A stretch of DNA of 60,539 bases from an uncultured Rhodospirillales bacterium (GCA_903843125.1 CAIMOR010000462.1:1-60539), one strand, 5' to 3'. Counted from the first letter of the stretch, positions 18,971-27,539 are shown. A program made the numbers and translations. The notes: generated from the sequence alone by a model not told the origin.

Positions 18971-19852
18971 ATGATCTACAAGGTACGGCACACCACGCGG
19001 TACCGCTATGCCACGCCGGTGGACCTGGCGGCGCACATGGTCCACCTGCGTCCGCGTGCCCTGCCCTGGCAGCGGGTGCTGGCGGCCGGGCTGAGCGTGA
19101 CGCCGAAGGCGGCGCGGCGGCGCGACGGCGTCGACCATTTCGGCAATCTGGTGACCTGGCTGTTCCTCGACCTGCCGCACCCGGAATTCGAGGTGACGAC
19201 CGAGGCGGTGGTGGAGGTGCGCTTCCCCGACGCCCCCGAGCCGGCGGCGACGCCGGCCTGGGAGAAGGTGGCGGTGCAGGCCCGCCGCGGCGGGCCGGGC
19301 GCCTGGCAGGCGGCGGAATACTGCTTCGGCAGCCGCATGGCGCCGGCGCATGCCGGGGCCGGCGCCTATGCCGCCAAGAGCTTTCCGCCGGGGCGGCCGG
19401 TGCTGGCCGGGCTGCTGGACCTGAACCAGCGCATCCGCAGCGAATTCCGCTTCCGCGCCGGGGTGACCACGCTCAGCACGCCGATCTCGGAGGTGTTGGA
19501 GCGGCGCGAGGGCGTCTGCCAGGACTTCACCCACCTGATGATCGGGGCGCTGCGTTTCCTCGGGCTGCCGGCGCGCTACACCAGCGGCTATATCCGCACC
19601 CGGCCGCCACCGGGGCAGGAACGCCGCCGCGGGGCGGACCAGAGCCACGCCTGGGTCGGCTGCTGGATGGGCGCCGAGCATGGCTGGGTGGACCTGGACC
19701 CGACCAACGGGATTGTGGTGAAGGACGAGCATGTCGTGCTCGGCTGGGGGCGGGACTATGCCGATGTCAGCCCGGTGCTGGGGGTGATCCTGGGCGGTGG
19801 GGCGCATCGGCTGGAAGTGGGCGTGGACCTTGAGCCGCAGGGCGAGGGGTAG
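18971..19852 (+). CDS. Transglutaminase-like family protein (second, short)
   Basis: This 293-residue protein starts MIYKVRHTTRYRYATPVDLA, the classic start of the short bacterial transglutaminase group. The Cys-His-Asp triad is intact: REGVCQDFTHLM, DQSHAWVGCWM and WVDLDPTNGI. The ATG at 18971 is chosen on family fit; an in-frame ATG at 18944 would overlap the ATP-grasp gene by 14 nt. It probably acts with the ATP-grasp/alpha-E and DUF2126 proteins, as a peptidase or amide-transfer enzyme. No signal peptide. The stop is followed by a GC hairpin. Confidence 0.88.
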   Translation: MIYKVRHTTRYRYATPVDLAAHMVHLRPRALPWQRVLAAGLSVTPKAARRRDGVDHFGNLVTWLFLDLPHPEFEVTTEAVVEVRFPDAPEPAATPAWEKVAVQARRGGPGAWQAAEYCFGSRMAPAHAGAGAYAAKSFPPGRPVLAGLLDLNQRIRSEFRFRAGVTTLSTPISEVLERREGVCQDFTHLMIGALRFLGLPARYTSGYIRTRPPPGQERRRGADQSHAWVGCWMGAEHGWVDLDPTNGIVVKDEHVVLGWGRDYADVSPVLGVILGGGAHRLEVGVDLEPQGEG

Positions 19853-19880
19853 CAGGTGCGGCGGGGCATGCGGTAGCGCT

Positions 19881-19895
19881 CCCCGCAAGGCGGGG
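19881..19895 (+). terminator. GC hairpin after the second transglutaminase gene
   Basis: A 6-bp CCCCGC/GCGGGG stem with a 3-nt loop lies 28 nt after the stop. No T-run follows, so terminator function is uncertain. The preceding 16 bases (19864-19879) are identical to 12668-12683. Confidence 0.3.
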
Positions 19896-19980
19896 GCGGC
19901 CGCCGCCGCAGGGCGGGGCGCAGGCTTTTGCTGACGCTCTTGTGTCTCAGCCGCCGGCGCGGCGCGGCGTTGCCCCGGGC

Positions 19981-21078
19981 ATGAAGCTCTTCCGCTGCCA
20001 GGCCTGTGGCCAGATCCTCTACTTCGAGAACACCGTCTGCGAGCGGTGCCGGCATGTGCTCGGCTATCGCGCCGATATCGGAAGGCTCTGCGCGCTGGAG
20101 CCGGAGGGCGAGGCGTTCCGCACCCTGGGCCATGCGGGCCAATGGCGGTTCTGCGAGAACGCGACCCACGAGGCCTGCAATTGGCTGGTGCCGGCCGAGA
20201 GCGACAGCCGGTTCTGCCAGGCCTGCAGCCACAACCACCTGGTGCCGGACCTGACCGTGCCGGCCAACCTGCCGCCCTGGCGGCTGATCGAGGTGGCCAA
20301 GCGCCGGCTGATGTATTCGCTGCTGCGGCTGAAGCTGCCGGTGCCGACACGGGCGGAAGACCCGGAGACCGGCCTGGCCTTCGACATCCTGGCCGACCCG
20401 CCGGTGACCGGCGGCCCCAAGGTGATGACCGGGCACGACAACGGGCTGATCACCATCGCGCTGGCCGAGGCCGACGATGCCGAGCGCGAGCAGCGCCGCG
20501 CGGCGATGGGCGAGCCGTACCGCACCCTGCTCGGGCACTTCCGGCATGAAAGCGGGCATTACTACTGGGACCGCCTGGTGCGCGATGCCGGCCGGCTGGA
20601 GGCATGCCGGGCGATGTTCGGCGACGAGACCGCGGACTATGGCGCCGCGCTGCAGATGCACTACGCCAATGGCGCGCCGGCGGATTGGCAGGAGAACTTC
20701 GTCTCCAGCTACGCCACCTCCCATCCGTGGGAGGATTTCGCCGAGACCTGGGCGCACTACCTGCACATTGTCGATACGCTGGAGATGGCGGCCGCCTTCG
20801 GGATCAGCCTGCAGCCGCAACTGGACCGGCGCGACGAGATGTCCGCCGAGATCGACTTCGACAGCTATGCCGCGCCGGATATCGAGACGCTGATGGCGGC
20901 CTGGCTGCCGCTGACCTCCGCGATGAATGCGCTGAGCCGGAGCATAGGCGCGCGGGACCTGTACCCGTTCATCCTGAGCCCGGCGGTGATTGCCAAGCTG
21001 GGCTTCATCCATGCCCTGGTGCGAGAGGCGCTGCCGGTTTCGGACAAATTGCCGGCGGCGGCGCAGGTGACGAGCTGA
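19981..21078 (+). CDS. Zinc-ribbon protein with putative zinc metallopeptidase domain
   Basis: This 365-residue protein starts with a zinc ribbon (FRCQACGQ, then CERCRHVLG; further Cys pairs near FCENATHEAC and FCQACSHNH). The C-terminal part has HFRHESGHYYWDRLV, an HExxH-type zinc site, with SHPWEDFAETWAHYLH supplying a further ligand candidate; this fits the uncharacterised Peptidase_Mx family. A GTG at 19942 would add 13 residues; the ATG at 19981 fits the family start MKLFRCQACGQ. It sits directly after the ATP-grasp/transglutaminase genes on the same strand, so it may belong to the same process. Enzymatic activity has not been assumed. Confidence 0.82.
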   Translation: MKLFRCQACGQILYFENTVCERCRHVLGYRADIGRLCALEPEGEAFRTLGHAGQWRFCENATHEACNWLVPAESDSRFCQACSHNHLVPDLTVPANLPPWRLIEVAKRRLMYSLLRLKLPVPTRAEDPETGLAFDILADPPVTGGPKVMTGHDNGLITIALAEADDAEREQRRAAMGEPYRTLLGHFRHESGHYYWDRLVRDAGRLEACRAMFGDETADYGAALQMHYANGAPADWQENFVSSYATSHPWEDFAETWAHYLHIVDTLEMAAAFGISLQPQLDRRDEMSAEIDFDSYAAPDIETLMAAWLPLTSAMNALSRSIGARDLYPFILSPAVIAKLGFIHALVREALPVSDKLPAAAQVTS

Positions 21079-21103
21079 ACTTAACGAAATCAGCAGGTTA
21101 AGT
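21079..21103. terminator. Inverted repeat between convergent genes
   Basis: ACTTAAC and GTTAAGT form a perfect 7-bp stem around an 11-nt spacer, starting right after the metallopeptidase stop and ending at the stop codon of the convergent acetyltransferase. It is AT-rich, unlike its surroundings. A bidirectional terminator is possible but there is no clear T-run. Confidence 0.3.
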
Positions 21104-21723
21104 CAAGATTTGCGCGGCGGCCGGGCAGGGTTGCCGAGGACGGTCGCGCCGGCGGGGACGCTGCGGGTGACCACGGCGCCGGCGCCGACCACGGCGTCCT
21201 CGCCGATGGTGACGCCGGGCAGGATCAGCGCGCCGCCACCAACCCAGACATGCGGACCGATGGTGATCGGACGGCCGAACTCGCCGCCCGCGCGGCGGGC
21301 GGCGGCGTCGCGCGGGTGGTCGGCGGCGAGCAGTTGCACGCCGGGGCCGATGCGGGTGCCGTCGCCGATGCTGATGGCGACAACATCCAGGATGATGCAG
21401 TTGAAGTTGATGAAGACGCCGGTGCCCAGCGTGATGTTGACACCGTAATCGCAGTGGAAGGGCGGGCGGACCACGCTGTGGTCGCCGACGGCGCCGAGGC
21501 CCTGGCGCAGCAGCGCCAGGCGTTCGGCAGGCGAGGCCGGCAGGCCGGCATTGTAGCGCGCCATCCAGCGTTCAGCCGTGGCCGCCATGGCCTGCAACTC
21601 CGGGTCGGAGGGCAGGTAGGGCAGGCCGGCGAGCATCTTCTCCCGCTCGGTGCGAAGGGCGGGCGCGCGGCGCCGGCGCGGCGCCGGCTTCGGCTTGGCG
21701 GGGGGCGCGGCCGGTCGCTTCAT
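21103..21723 (-). CDS. Maltose/galactoside O-acetyltransferase-like hexapeptide-repeat protein
   Basis: This 206-residue protein is a left-handed beta-helix acetyltransferase of the LacA/Maa group. TEREKMLAGLPYLPSDPEL is the family start, FHCDYGVNITLGTGVFINFN holds the active-site region, and repeats such as IGDGTRIGPGVQLLAADHP and IGEDAVVGAGAVVTRSVPAG form the coil. The probable catalytic His is in AADHPRDA. It would acetylate a sugar from acetyl-CoA. The first ~25 residues are Pro/Lys/Arg/Ala-rich, longer than relatives; an internal start is possible but no better site is evident. Confidence 0.88.
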   Translation of the reverse strand: MKRPAAPPAKPKPAPRRRRAPALRTEREKMLAGLPYLPSDPELQAMAATAERWMARYNAGLPASPAERLALLRQGLGAVGDHSVVRPPFHCDYGVNITLGTGVFINFNCIILDVVAISIGDGTRIGPGVQLLAADHPRDAAARRAGGEFGRPITIGPHVWVGGGALILPGVTIGEDAVVGAGAVVTRSVPAGATVLGNPARPPRKS

Positions 21724-21797
21724 GGGGTTGGCATCCTGGGTCGGGTGGTCGGCCGCTCAGGCTAACGCGGGCGCCGAGGCGGCTCCAGCCTGGCCGC

Positions 21798-22946
21798 TCA
21801 GCCGGCGCGGCGGTCCAGGTGCAGGCCCTTGTACTGGGCAATGCGGCTGAAATCCGGTGTGAAGCCGAGGCCGGGGCCGGTCGGGAGTGCCACCTTGCCG
21901 TCCACCAGGGCCAGCACGTCGTCCAGCAAGGCCTCGCGCAGCGGGTTGGGGTTGGCGTCCCATTCCAGCATGCCGGGTCCGCGCACGGCGGCCAGCAGGT
22001 GCAGGCTGTGCATCAGGCCGACGGCGCCGCCGAGGAAGTGCGGGCAGTACACCTTGCCGGCGCCGATGATGGCGCGGGCCACCGGCAGCGTGGCGGTGTG
22101 GCCGCCCCATTTGGCGCAATCCGGCTGCATGACGCCGAAATGGCCATCCGCGATGGCCTGGGCGAAGGCGAGGGAGCCGCGGATGTTCTCACCGCCGGCC
22201 AGCGGGCTGCGGGCCGCGGCACGCACGGCGGCCCATTCCCAGGCCGGGCGGTCGCAGGTCAGCGGCTCCTCGATCCAGGCCAGCGGGAACTGGCGCAGCA
22301 CCTCCACCATGCGGACGGCACGATCGAAATCCCAGCCCTGGTTGATGTCGACCATGCAGCGCTCGCCGGGGTGCAGGCCGGCGAAGACCGGGGCCAGGGT
22401 GGCGACGTCGCGCTGCTCGCCGAAGCCGATCTTGATCTTGAAGGCGCGGTAGCCTTTTCCGCGGGCGGCCGTGACCTGGGCCAGGGCCTGCTCGTCCGGG
22501 TTCAGGCCGCTGGCGTAGCAGGGCAGGGGGGAGGCGTCGGTGCCGCCGAGGGTGCGCCACAGCGGCAGGCCGGCCTTGCGGGCGGCCAGGTCGTGCAGCG
22601 CCAAGTCGGCGCCGGCCAGGGCCGCGGCGTAGGGGCCGGGTTCGCCGGCCTGCAGGCCCCAGACGTGCAGCTTGCGGTCCATCTCGTGCCAGAAGGCGTT
22701 GATGTCCGTGATCGGCCCGGCCAGCAGGCGGGGGGCGATGAAGGCGTCGAACAGCCGGGCGCGGTGGTCCGCGGTGATGGTGGGGAAGTTGCCCCAGACC
22801 TCGGCATAGCCCTCGGTGCCATCGGCGTCGGTCAGCTTCAGGTAGAGGGCGACGCGCTCGGTCATGGCGCCGAAGGCGTTGACCACGGGGACCGCGATGG
22901 GGGCGCGGAAGACCAGGGCTTCCGCCCGGACGACGTTGATGGCCAT
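21798..22946 (-). CDS. Mandelate racemase/muconate-lactonizing enzyme (enolase superfamily)
   Basis: This 382-residue protein has the enolase-superfamily layout: N-terminal cap, then a barrel with YRAFKIKIGFG (KxK general base), CMVDINQGWD (first metal ligand), AWIEEPLTCD (second), AGGENIRG (third) and a late YCPHFLGGA carrying a His. This is the pattern of acid-sugar dehydratases and racemases. The upstream Bug-receptor gene ends just before it: the ATG at 22946 has GGAAGG at good spacing, while an ATG at 22955 would give an ATGA overlap but with no room for ribosome binding. The pairing suggests the receptor brings in the hydroxy-acid substrate. Substrate unknown. Confidence 0.88.
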   Translation of the reverse strand: MAINVVRAEALVFRAPIAVPVVNAFGAMTERVALYLKLTDADGTEGYAEVWGNFPTITADHRARLFDAFIAPRLLAGPITDINAFWHEMDRKLHVWGLQAGEPGPYAAALAGADLALHDLAARKAGLPLWRTLGGTDASPLPCYASGLNPDEQALAQVTAARGKGYRAFKIKIGFGEQRDVATLAPVFAGLHPGERCMVDINQGWDFDRAVRMVEVLRQFPLAWIEEPLTCDRPAWEWAAVRAAARSPLAGGENIRGSLAFAQAIADGHFGVMQPDCAKWGGHTATLPVARAIIGAGKVYCPHFLGGAVGLMHSLHLLAAVRGPGMLEWDANPNPLREALLDDVLALVDGKVALPTGPGLGFTPDFSRIAQYKGLHLDRRAG

Positions 22947-22951
22947 GCGGC

Positions 22952-23929
22952 TCATTCCTTCCACGGGTGCTGCGCCCAGAGCCGCCCGTAGTTGGCGCGC
23001 AGGGCCTGCAGTTCGGCGGTGTATGCCTCGGGGCCGAGGAAGCGCAGCGGCAGCAATTGCTGCTGGGCGCCGGCGAGGAATTCCGGCGTGGCGACGGCGC
23101 GCCGGGTGGCTTCCGCCAGCCGGGCCAGCACCTCCGGCGGCAGGCCGGCCGGGGCGGCCAGGCCGCGCATGCTGCCCTCCACCACGTCGTGACCCAATTC
23201 GCGCAGCGTCGGCACCTCGGCCGCGGCGTCCCACCGTCGCGTGGCAAGCTGGCCGAGCGGGCGAACGACGCCCTGGCGCCAGTCGGTGATGCCCTCGCCC
23301 ATGTTCACCACGGCCAGCTCGATGGTGCGGCCGAACAGCGCGGTGCGGACCTGGGAGGAACCGGCGAAGGGGACGTGCAGGAAGCTGGTGCCGGTGGCGC
23401 GTTCCAGCGCCAGCATGGCCAGGTGGTCGTCGCTGCCGATGCCGGTGGTGCCGTAGCTGACCTCGCCGGGGCGGCGGCGCGCTTCGGCGAGCAGGTCCTC
23501 CAGGGACTTGATCGGGCTGGCGGTGAGCACCCAGAGGCCGCCGGGGTCGTCGACGATGTTGGCGATGAAGCTGAAGCTCTCCAGCGTGAAGCGGGCCGGG
23601 CGTTCGATCGGCACCGTGACGATGGCCGGGGTGTTGACGAAGCCGATGGTCAGGCCGTCCGGCCTGGCGCGGGCCAGTTCGGTGAAGCCGATCTCGCCGC
23701 CGGCGCCGGCGCGATTGACCACGACGACCGGCTGGCCGAGTTGCTTTTCCAGCACGCGGGCCAGCAGGCGGGCCGCGGTATCGGTGCCGCCGCCGGCAGC
23801 GTAGGCGACGATCATGCTGAGCGGGCGGTCGGGTTCCCAGGCGCGGGCCGGGCGGCTGGCCAGAACGGCCAGCGGCGCCAGGGCCAGGGGCGAATAGGCG
23901 GCGGCCAGCAGGGCGCGGCGCGAGAGCAT
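22952..23929 (-). CDS. Bug/TctC-family substrate-binding protein (2)
   Basis: This 325-residue periplasmic receptor begins MLSRRALLAAAYSPLALAP with an export signal ending near ARA. It shows RPLSMIVAYAAGGGTDTAAR and VVVVNRAGAGGEIGFTELA ligand loops, and THLxVPFAG-like FLHVPFAGSSQVRTALFG. GGGGGAA precedes the ATG. It is upstream of the MR/MLE enzyme and almost overlaps it, so they are probably co-transcribed and share a substrate. Confidence 0.9.
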   Translation of the reverse strand: MLSRRALLAAAYSPLALAPLAVLASRPARAWEPDRPLSMIVAYAAGGGTDTAARLLARVLEKQLGQPVVVVNRAGAGGEIGFTELARARPDGLTIGFVNTPAIVTVPIERPARFTLESFSFIANIVDDPGGLWVLTASPIKSLEDLLAEARRRPGEVSYGTTGIGSDDHLAMLALERATGTSFLHVPFAGSSQVRTALFGRTIELAVVNMGEGITDWRQGVVRPLGQLATRRWDAAAEVPTLRELGHDVVEGSMRGLAAPAGLPPEVLARLAEATRRAVATPEFLAGAQQQLLPLRFLGPEAYTAELQALRANYGRLWAQHPWKE

Positions 23930-24003
23930 GGACGGTTCCCCCGGTGTTGGCGCGCAGACCAGCACGCCGGCCGGCCGTGAACAAGGCTCAGGCCCGCGGG
24001 CGC

Positions 24004-26391
24004 TCAGCCCAGCGCGAGCAGCGCGCTGATCTCGGCGGCCGGGCAGGGGCGGCTGAACAGGTAGCCCTGGGCCTCGGTGCAGCCGAGGCGGCGCAGCGCC
24101 TGCCACTGCGATTCGGTCTCCACCCCCTCGGCGATGGTGGCCATGCCGAGGGCGGCGCACAGCTCGGTCACCGCGCGGACGATGGCGACGCTGACCTGGG
24201 AGTGTTCGAGGTTGCGGATGAAGCCGCCATCGATCTTCACCGTGTCGAACGGGAAGCGCTGCAGGTAGCTGAGCGAGGAATAGCCGGTGCCGAAGTCGTC
24301 CAGCGCGATGGAGACGCCGAGCGCCTTGAGCCGGTGCAGCGTCGCCAGCGTGGCCTCGGTGTTCTGCAGCATGACGGTCTCGGTGATTTCCAGCTCCAGC
24401 CGGGCCGGGTCCAGGCCGGAGGCGGCCAGCGCGCCGGCGACGGCGCCGACCAGCCGGCTGGAGGCGAATTGCACCGGCGAGAGGTTGACCGCGACCTTCC
24501 ACGGCCCCGGCCAGGCCGCGGCGGTGCGGCAGGCCTCCTGCAGCACCCATTCGCCGAGCGGGACGATCAGGCCGATCTCCTCGGCCTGCGGGATGAAGCG
24601 GTCCGGCGGCACCAGCCCGCGTTCGGGGTGGCGCCAGCGCAGCAGCGCCTCGAAGCCGGTCAGCCGCCGGCTCGCGGTATCGACCTGGGACTGGTAGAAT
24701 ACCTCGAACTCGCCGGCGTCCAGCGCGCGCTGCAGGTCCAGCTGCAGGCTGCGGCGCATCAGGGCGCGGGCGTTCATCTCGGGCTCAAAGAAGCGCAGGC
24801 AGCCGCGGCCATCGGCCTTGGCGCGGTACAGCGCCAGGTCGGCGTTGCGCAGCAGCTGGTCGGCATCCATGCCGTCGTCCGGGGCGACCGAGATGCCGAT
24901 GCTGGTGCCGATGCTGATGCGGTGGCCTTCCAGGCAGTAGGCGGTGCCAAGCGCCTCGACCAGGCGCTGGGCGAGGAAGCCGGCGTCCGACGGCCAGGTG
25001 ACGCTGGTCTGGATGACGGCGAACTCGTCGCCGCCCAGCCGGGCGATGGTGTCGGTCTCCCGCACGTTGGCGCGCAGGCGTTCGGTGACCGCCTGCAGCA
25101 GCTGGTCGCCGATGGGGTGGCCCAGGCTGTCGTTGACGTCCTTGAAGTGGTCGAGGTCGAGGCAGAGCACCGCGAAACCCTCGCCGCGGCGGGCGCGGGC
25201 CACCGCGTCGTCCAGCCGGGTGCGGAACAGGGTGCGGTTGGCCAGGCCGGTCAGCGCGTCGTGATGCGCCAGGTGGGCGATGCGCGCGGCGGCGCGGTGC
25301 TGTTCCGCCAGCACGCGCATTTCGGTATGGGAGCGGTCCAGTGCCGCGCGGTGCTGCATCTGGCGGATGCCGAGGATGACCGCGCCGAGCACGATGACCG
25401 AGAGCAGCGCGACGCCGATGGCGGCGTAGCTGGCCTGCTGGCGCCACAGTTTCAGGATGTCGTCGGTGCGGCGGGTGACGACGATGGCGGCGGGGTAGCC
25501 GGCCAGGGCGCGGACCGCGAAGCGGCGGTTCAGCCCGTCCACGGCGCTTGCGGTCTGGCCGGTGCCGGCCTCCGCGTGGTGGAGGACTTCCTGGAACGGC
25601 AGCAGCGGGCCCTGCAGCCGGCGACCGATGGCCTCCGTGGCATGCGGGAAGCGGGCCATCAGGATGCCGTCGCTGCGCCACAGGCCGATGGAGCTGCCGC
25701 CGCCAAGGGCGATGCGGGACAGAAACTCCTCGAAGTAGCTCTGGCTGAGCGCCACGCCGACAATGCCGAGGAAGTGGCCTTCGGCCGTGGTCAGGCGCCG
25801 GCTGAGGTAGATGTTCCAGGTGCCGGTCAGCACGTTGCGCGCCGGCGGCGCCAGGTACACATCCAGCGTCGGGTCTCTGCGTAGCGCGGCGAAGTGCGGC
25901 CGGTCGGCGATGGAGAAGGCGCGCAGGGGCCAGCTGCGGCTGCTGTTGATGGTGATGCCGTCCGCATTGGTCAGGAACACCGCTTCCACCTGCGGCACGG
26001 CGGCGATGCGGCCGACCAGTTCGCGGTTGACCGATTGGTTGGCGAGGCGGTCGTTGAACTCCTCGACCGAGGTCAGGTGCATCGAGGCGATCAGGTCGAT
26101 GATGCCGGACTGCAGCAGCTCCACCGCGTGGAAGCTGTTCTGCACGTCGCTGGCCAGCACCAGGGTCAGGTTGGACAGCTCACGCTCGGCATTGCTGAGC
26201 GATTGGCGGTGCAGCTGTGCCATCAAGAGGCTGACCACGACGATGACCAGCGCGGTGAAGCCGGCGCCGGCCAGGATCAGCCCGCGCTCGGCCCGCCCGA
26301 ACTGCCCCGGCAGCAGGTGCAGCCATGCCGGCAGCGAGGACGGCAGGGCGGCAGGAGGGGCGGTGATGTCCCGGGTGTTCTTCGCGGCCAT
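24004..26391 (-). CDS. GGDEF-EAL cyclic-di-GMP enzyme with periplasmic Cache-type sensor
   Basis: This 795-residue membrane protein has a first transmembrane helix near residues 36-60 (GLILAGAGFTALVIVVVSLL), a ~260-residue periplasmic sensor of the double-Cache type, and a second helix near 318-340. It then has a GGDEF domain and an EAL domain. Both look catalytic: LGGDEF at residues 453-457 and FEALLRW with E581-A582-L583. ELEITETVML, DDFGTGYSSLSYL and IAEGVETESQ are the EAL-domain metal and catalytic stretches. It could make or break c-di-GMP; which dominates cannot be told. It is behind a strong terminator, so it probably has its own promoter in 26392-26498. Confidence 0.93.
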   Translation of the reverse strand: MAAKNTRDITAPPAALPSSLPAWLHLLPGQFGRAERGLILAGAGFTALVIVVVSLLMAQLHRQSLSNAERELSNLTLVLASDVQNSFHAVELLQSGIIDLIASMHLTSVEEFNDRLANQSVNRELVGRIAAVPQVEAVFLTNADGITINSSRSWPLRAFSIADRPHFAALRRDPTLDVYLAPPARNVLTGTWNIYLSRRLTTAEGHFLGIVGVALSQSYFEEFLSRIALGGGSSIGLWRSDGILMARFPHATEAIGRRLQGPLLPFQEVLHHAEAGTGQTASAVDGLNRRFAVRALAGYPAAIVVTRRTDDILKLWRQQASYAAIGVALLSVIVLGAVILGIRQMQHRAALDRSHTEMRVLAEQHRAAARIAHLAHHDALTGLANRTLFRTRLDDAVARARRGEGFAVLCLDLDHFKDVNDSLGHPIGDQLLQAVTERLRANVRETDTIARLGGDEFAVIQTSVTWPSDAGFLAQRLVEALGTAYCLEGHRISIGTSIGISVAPDDGMDADQLLRNADLALYRAKADGRGCLRFFEPEMNARALMRRSLQLDLQRALDAGEFEVFYQSQVDTASRRLTGFEALLRWRHPERGLVPPDRFIPQAEEIGLIVPLGEWVLQEACRTAAAWPGPWKVAVNLSPVQFASSRLVGAVAGALAASGLDPARLELEITETVMLQNTEATLATLHRLKALGVSIALDDFGTGYSSLSYLQRFPFDTVKIDGGFIRNLEHSQVSVAIVRAVTELCAALGMATIAEGVETESQWQALRRLGCTEAQGYLFSRPCPAAEISALLALG

Positions 26392-26498
26392 GGCACCAAG
26401 CTGCTGGGGGTCAGCCGCTGGTTAAAGCGCAAAGAAGCTAACCATCCCCTGCGAGCAAGGTCGGTTCGCCGGCGGCGGGGCGGAAAAGCGTGCCGGGC

Positions 26499-26534
26499 AA
26501 GAAAAAGGGGCGGCGGAGTTGCCCCCGCCGCCCC
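26499..26534 (-). terminator. Rho-independent terminator of the alpha/beta hydrolase gene
   Basis: Read on the minus strand, a perfect 10-bp GGGGCGGCGG/CCGCCGCCCC stem with an 8-nt loop is followed by TTTTTCTT. It starts 26 nt after the hydrolase stop and insulates the downstream GGDEF-EAL gene. Confidence 0.88.
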
Positions 26535-26560
26535 GGCATGGTTCGGCCGCGACGCGCGGT

Positions 26561-27229
26561 TCAGTCGGCGGCCAGGGCCATGCGGCTGCCGTTCAGCTTG
26601 GTCATGACGTGGTCCTCGGCGGCGTCGACCACGCGCTCGGTCTCCTCCGGGGTGAAGACATGGCCGGCGCCCGGCATCACCCGGTAGTCGATGGTGATGC
26701 CCTTCTGGGTGTTCAGCTTGTCCACCAGCTTGCGGACGCTGCCTTCGGGGACCAGCTCGTCCTCGGCGCCGTGCAGGATCAGGCCATTGCACGGGCAGGG
26801 GGCGAGGAAGCCGAAGTCATAGTGGCTGGCCGGCGCGCTGATGGAGACGAAGCCGCCCATTTCGGGACGGCGCATCAGCACCTGCATGCCGACATAGCTG
26901 CCGAAGGAATAGCCGGCAGCCCAGAGGCTATGGGCGTTGGGGTTGACCGCCTGGAGGAAATCCAGCGCCGAACAGGCGTCGGAGATTTCGCCGATGCCGC
27001 CATCGTAGCGGCCCTGGCTGCGGCCCACGCCGCGGAAGTTGAACCGAAGGACGGAAAAACCCAGCGACTGGAATCGCTGATAAAGCGAATATACCACGCG
27101 GTTGTTCATGGTGCCGCCGTGCAGCGGATGGGGATGCAGCAGCAGCATCACCGGCGCGTTGGCCTTTTTGGAATGGTGGTAGCGACCCTCAAGCCGGCCG
27201 TCGGGGCCGGCAAACATGACCTCAGGCAT
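26561..27229 (-). CDS. Small alpha/beta hydrolase (alphaproteobacterial conserved group)
   Basis: This 222-residue protein begins MPEVMFAGPDGRLEGRYHHS, a well-conserved start in alphaproteobacteria. LLLHPHPLHGGTMNN is an oxyanion-type loop, FNFRGVGRSQG follows, AAGYSFGSYVG holds the GxSxG nucleophile Ser, HGAEDELVPE the acid and MPGAGHVFTPEE the His. The triad is complete. Substrate unknown; esterase or thioesterase are possible. It is transcribed away from iscR, and the IscR-type box lies between the two genes, so it may share that control. Confidence 0.85.
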   Translation of the reverse strand: MPEVMFAGPDGRLEGRYHHSKKANAPVMLLLHPHPLHGGTMNNRVVYSLYQRFQSLGFSVLRFNFRGVGRSQGRYDGGIGEISDACSALDFLQAVNPNAHSLWAAGYSFGSYVGMQVLMRRPEMGGFVSISAPASHYDFGFLAPCPCNGLILHGAEDELVPEGSVRKLVDKLNTQKGITIDYRVMPGAGHVFTPEETERVVDAAEDHVMTKLNGSRMALAAD

Positions 27230-27411
27230 CTTCCCGTGGGTCCAATTCGTGTTGTGCCGTGCACGCCAGGCTTGCCGGGGAACTGCCTTGCGGGCGGTTC
27301 TGCCGACACGCCAAGCGCGCACTGTCGCCTGGTGGGGGTGTCCTGTGAGCGGTCCTTGGCACGTCCAGGGATCGCCGTGGCTCAGGTCAGCATCGTATAC
27401 ACGTTTTCCCA

Positions 27412-27436
27412 ATGGTTGACTGGGAAAGTCGGGTAA
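27412..27436 (+). promoter_or_regulatory. IscR type-1 binding site (predicted) over a candidate -35
   Basis: The 25 bases match the recalled type-1 IscR consensus (ATASYYGACT-RWWWY-AGTCRRSTAT) at about 20 positions, including both inner half-sites GACT and AGTC with 5-nt spacing. A TTGACT (27416-27421) inside it could be a -35, with weak TAGCCT 17 nt on as -10. This would put IscR over its own promoter, the usual autoregulation. The box lies 245 nt before iscR and 183 nt before the divergent hydrolase. Confidence 0.75.
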
Positions 27437-27511
27437 AATAGCCTTGTCCCGTCGACGCCCGCTGCCGGGGCTGCCTGTCGTCGGTCCTTGACTTCGATCC
27501 TGCTCTGGGCG

Positions 27512-27539
27512 CCCCCGGACGGGCTCCCGGTTCCGGGGG
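27512..27539 (+). promoter_or_regulatory. Stable hairpin in the iscR leader
   Basis: CCCCCGGA and TCCGGGGG form a perfect 8-bp stem, and the 12-nt loop contains a nested GGG-CT-CCC. No T-run follows, so a terminator is unlikely; it may affect leader RNA structure or be incidental in this GC-rich DNA. Confidence 0.3.
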
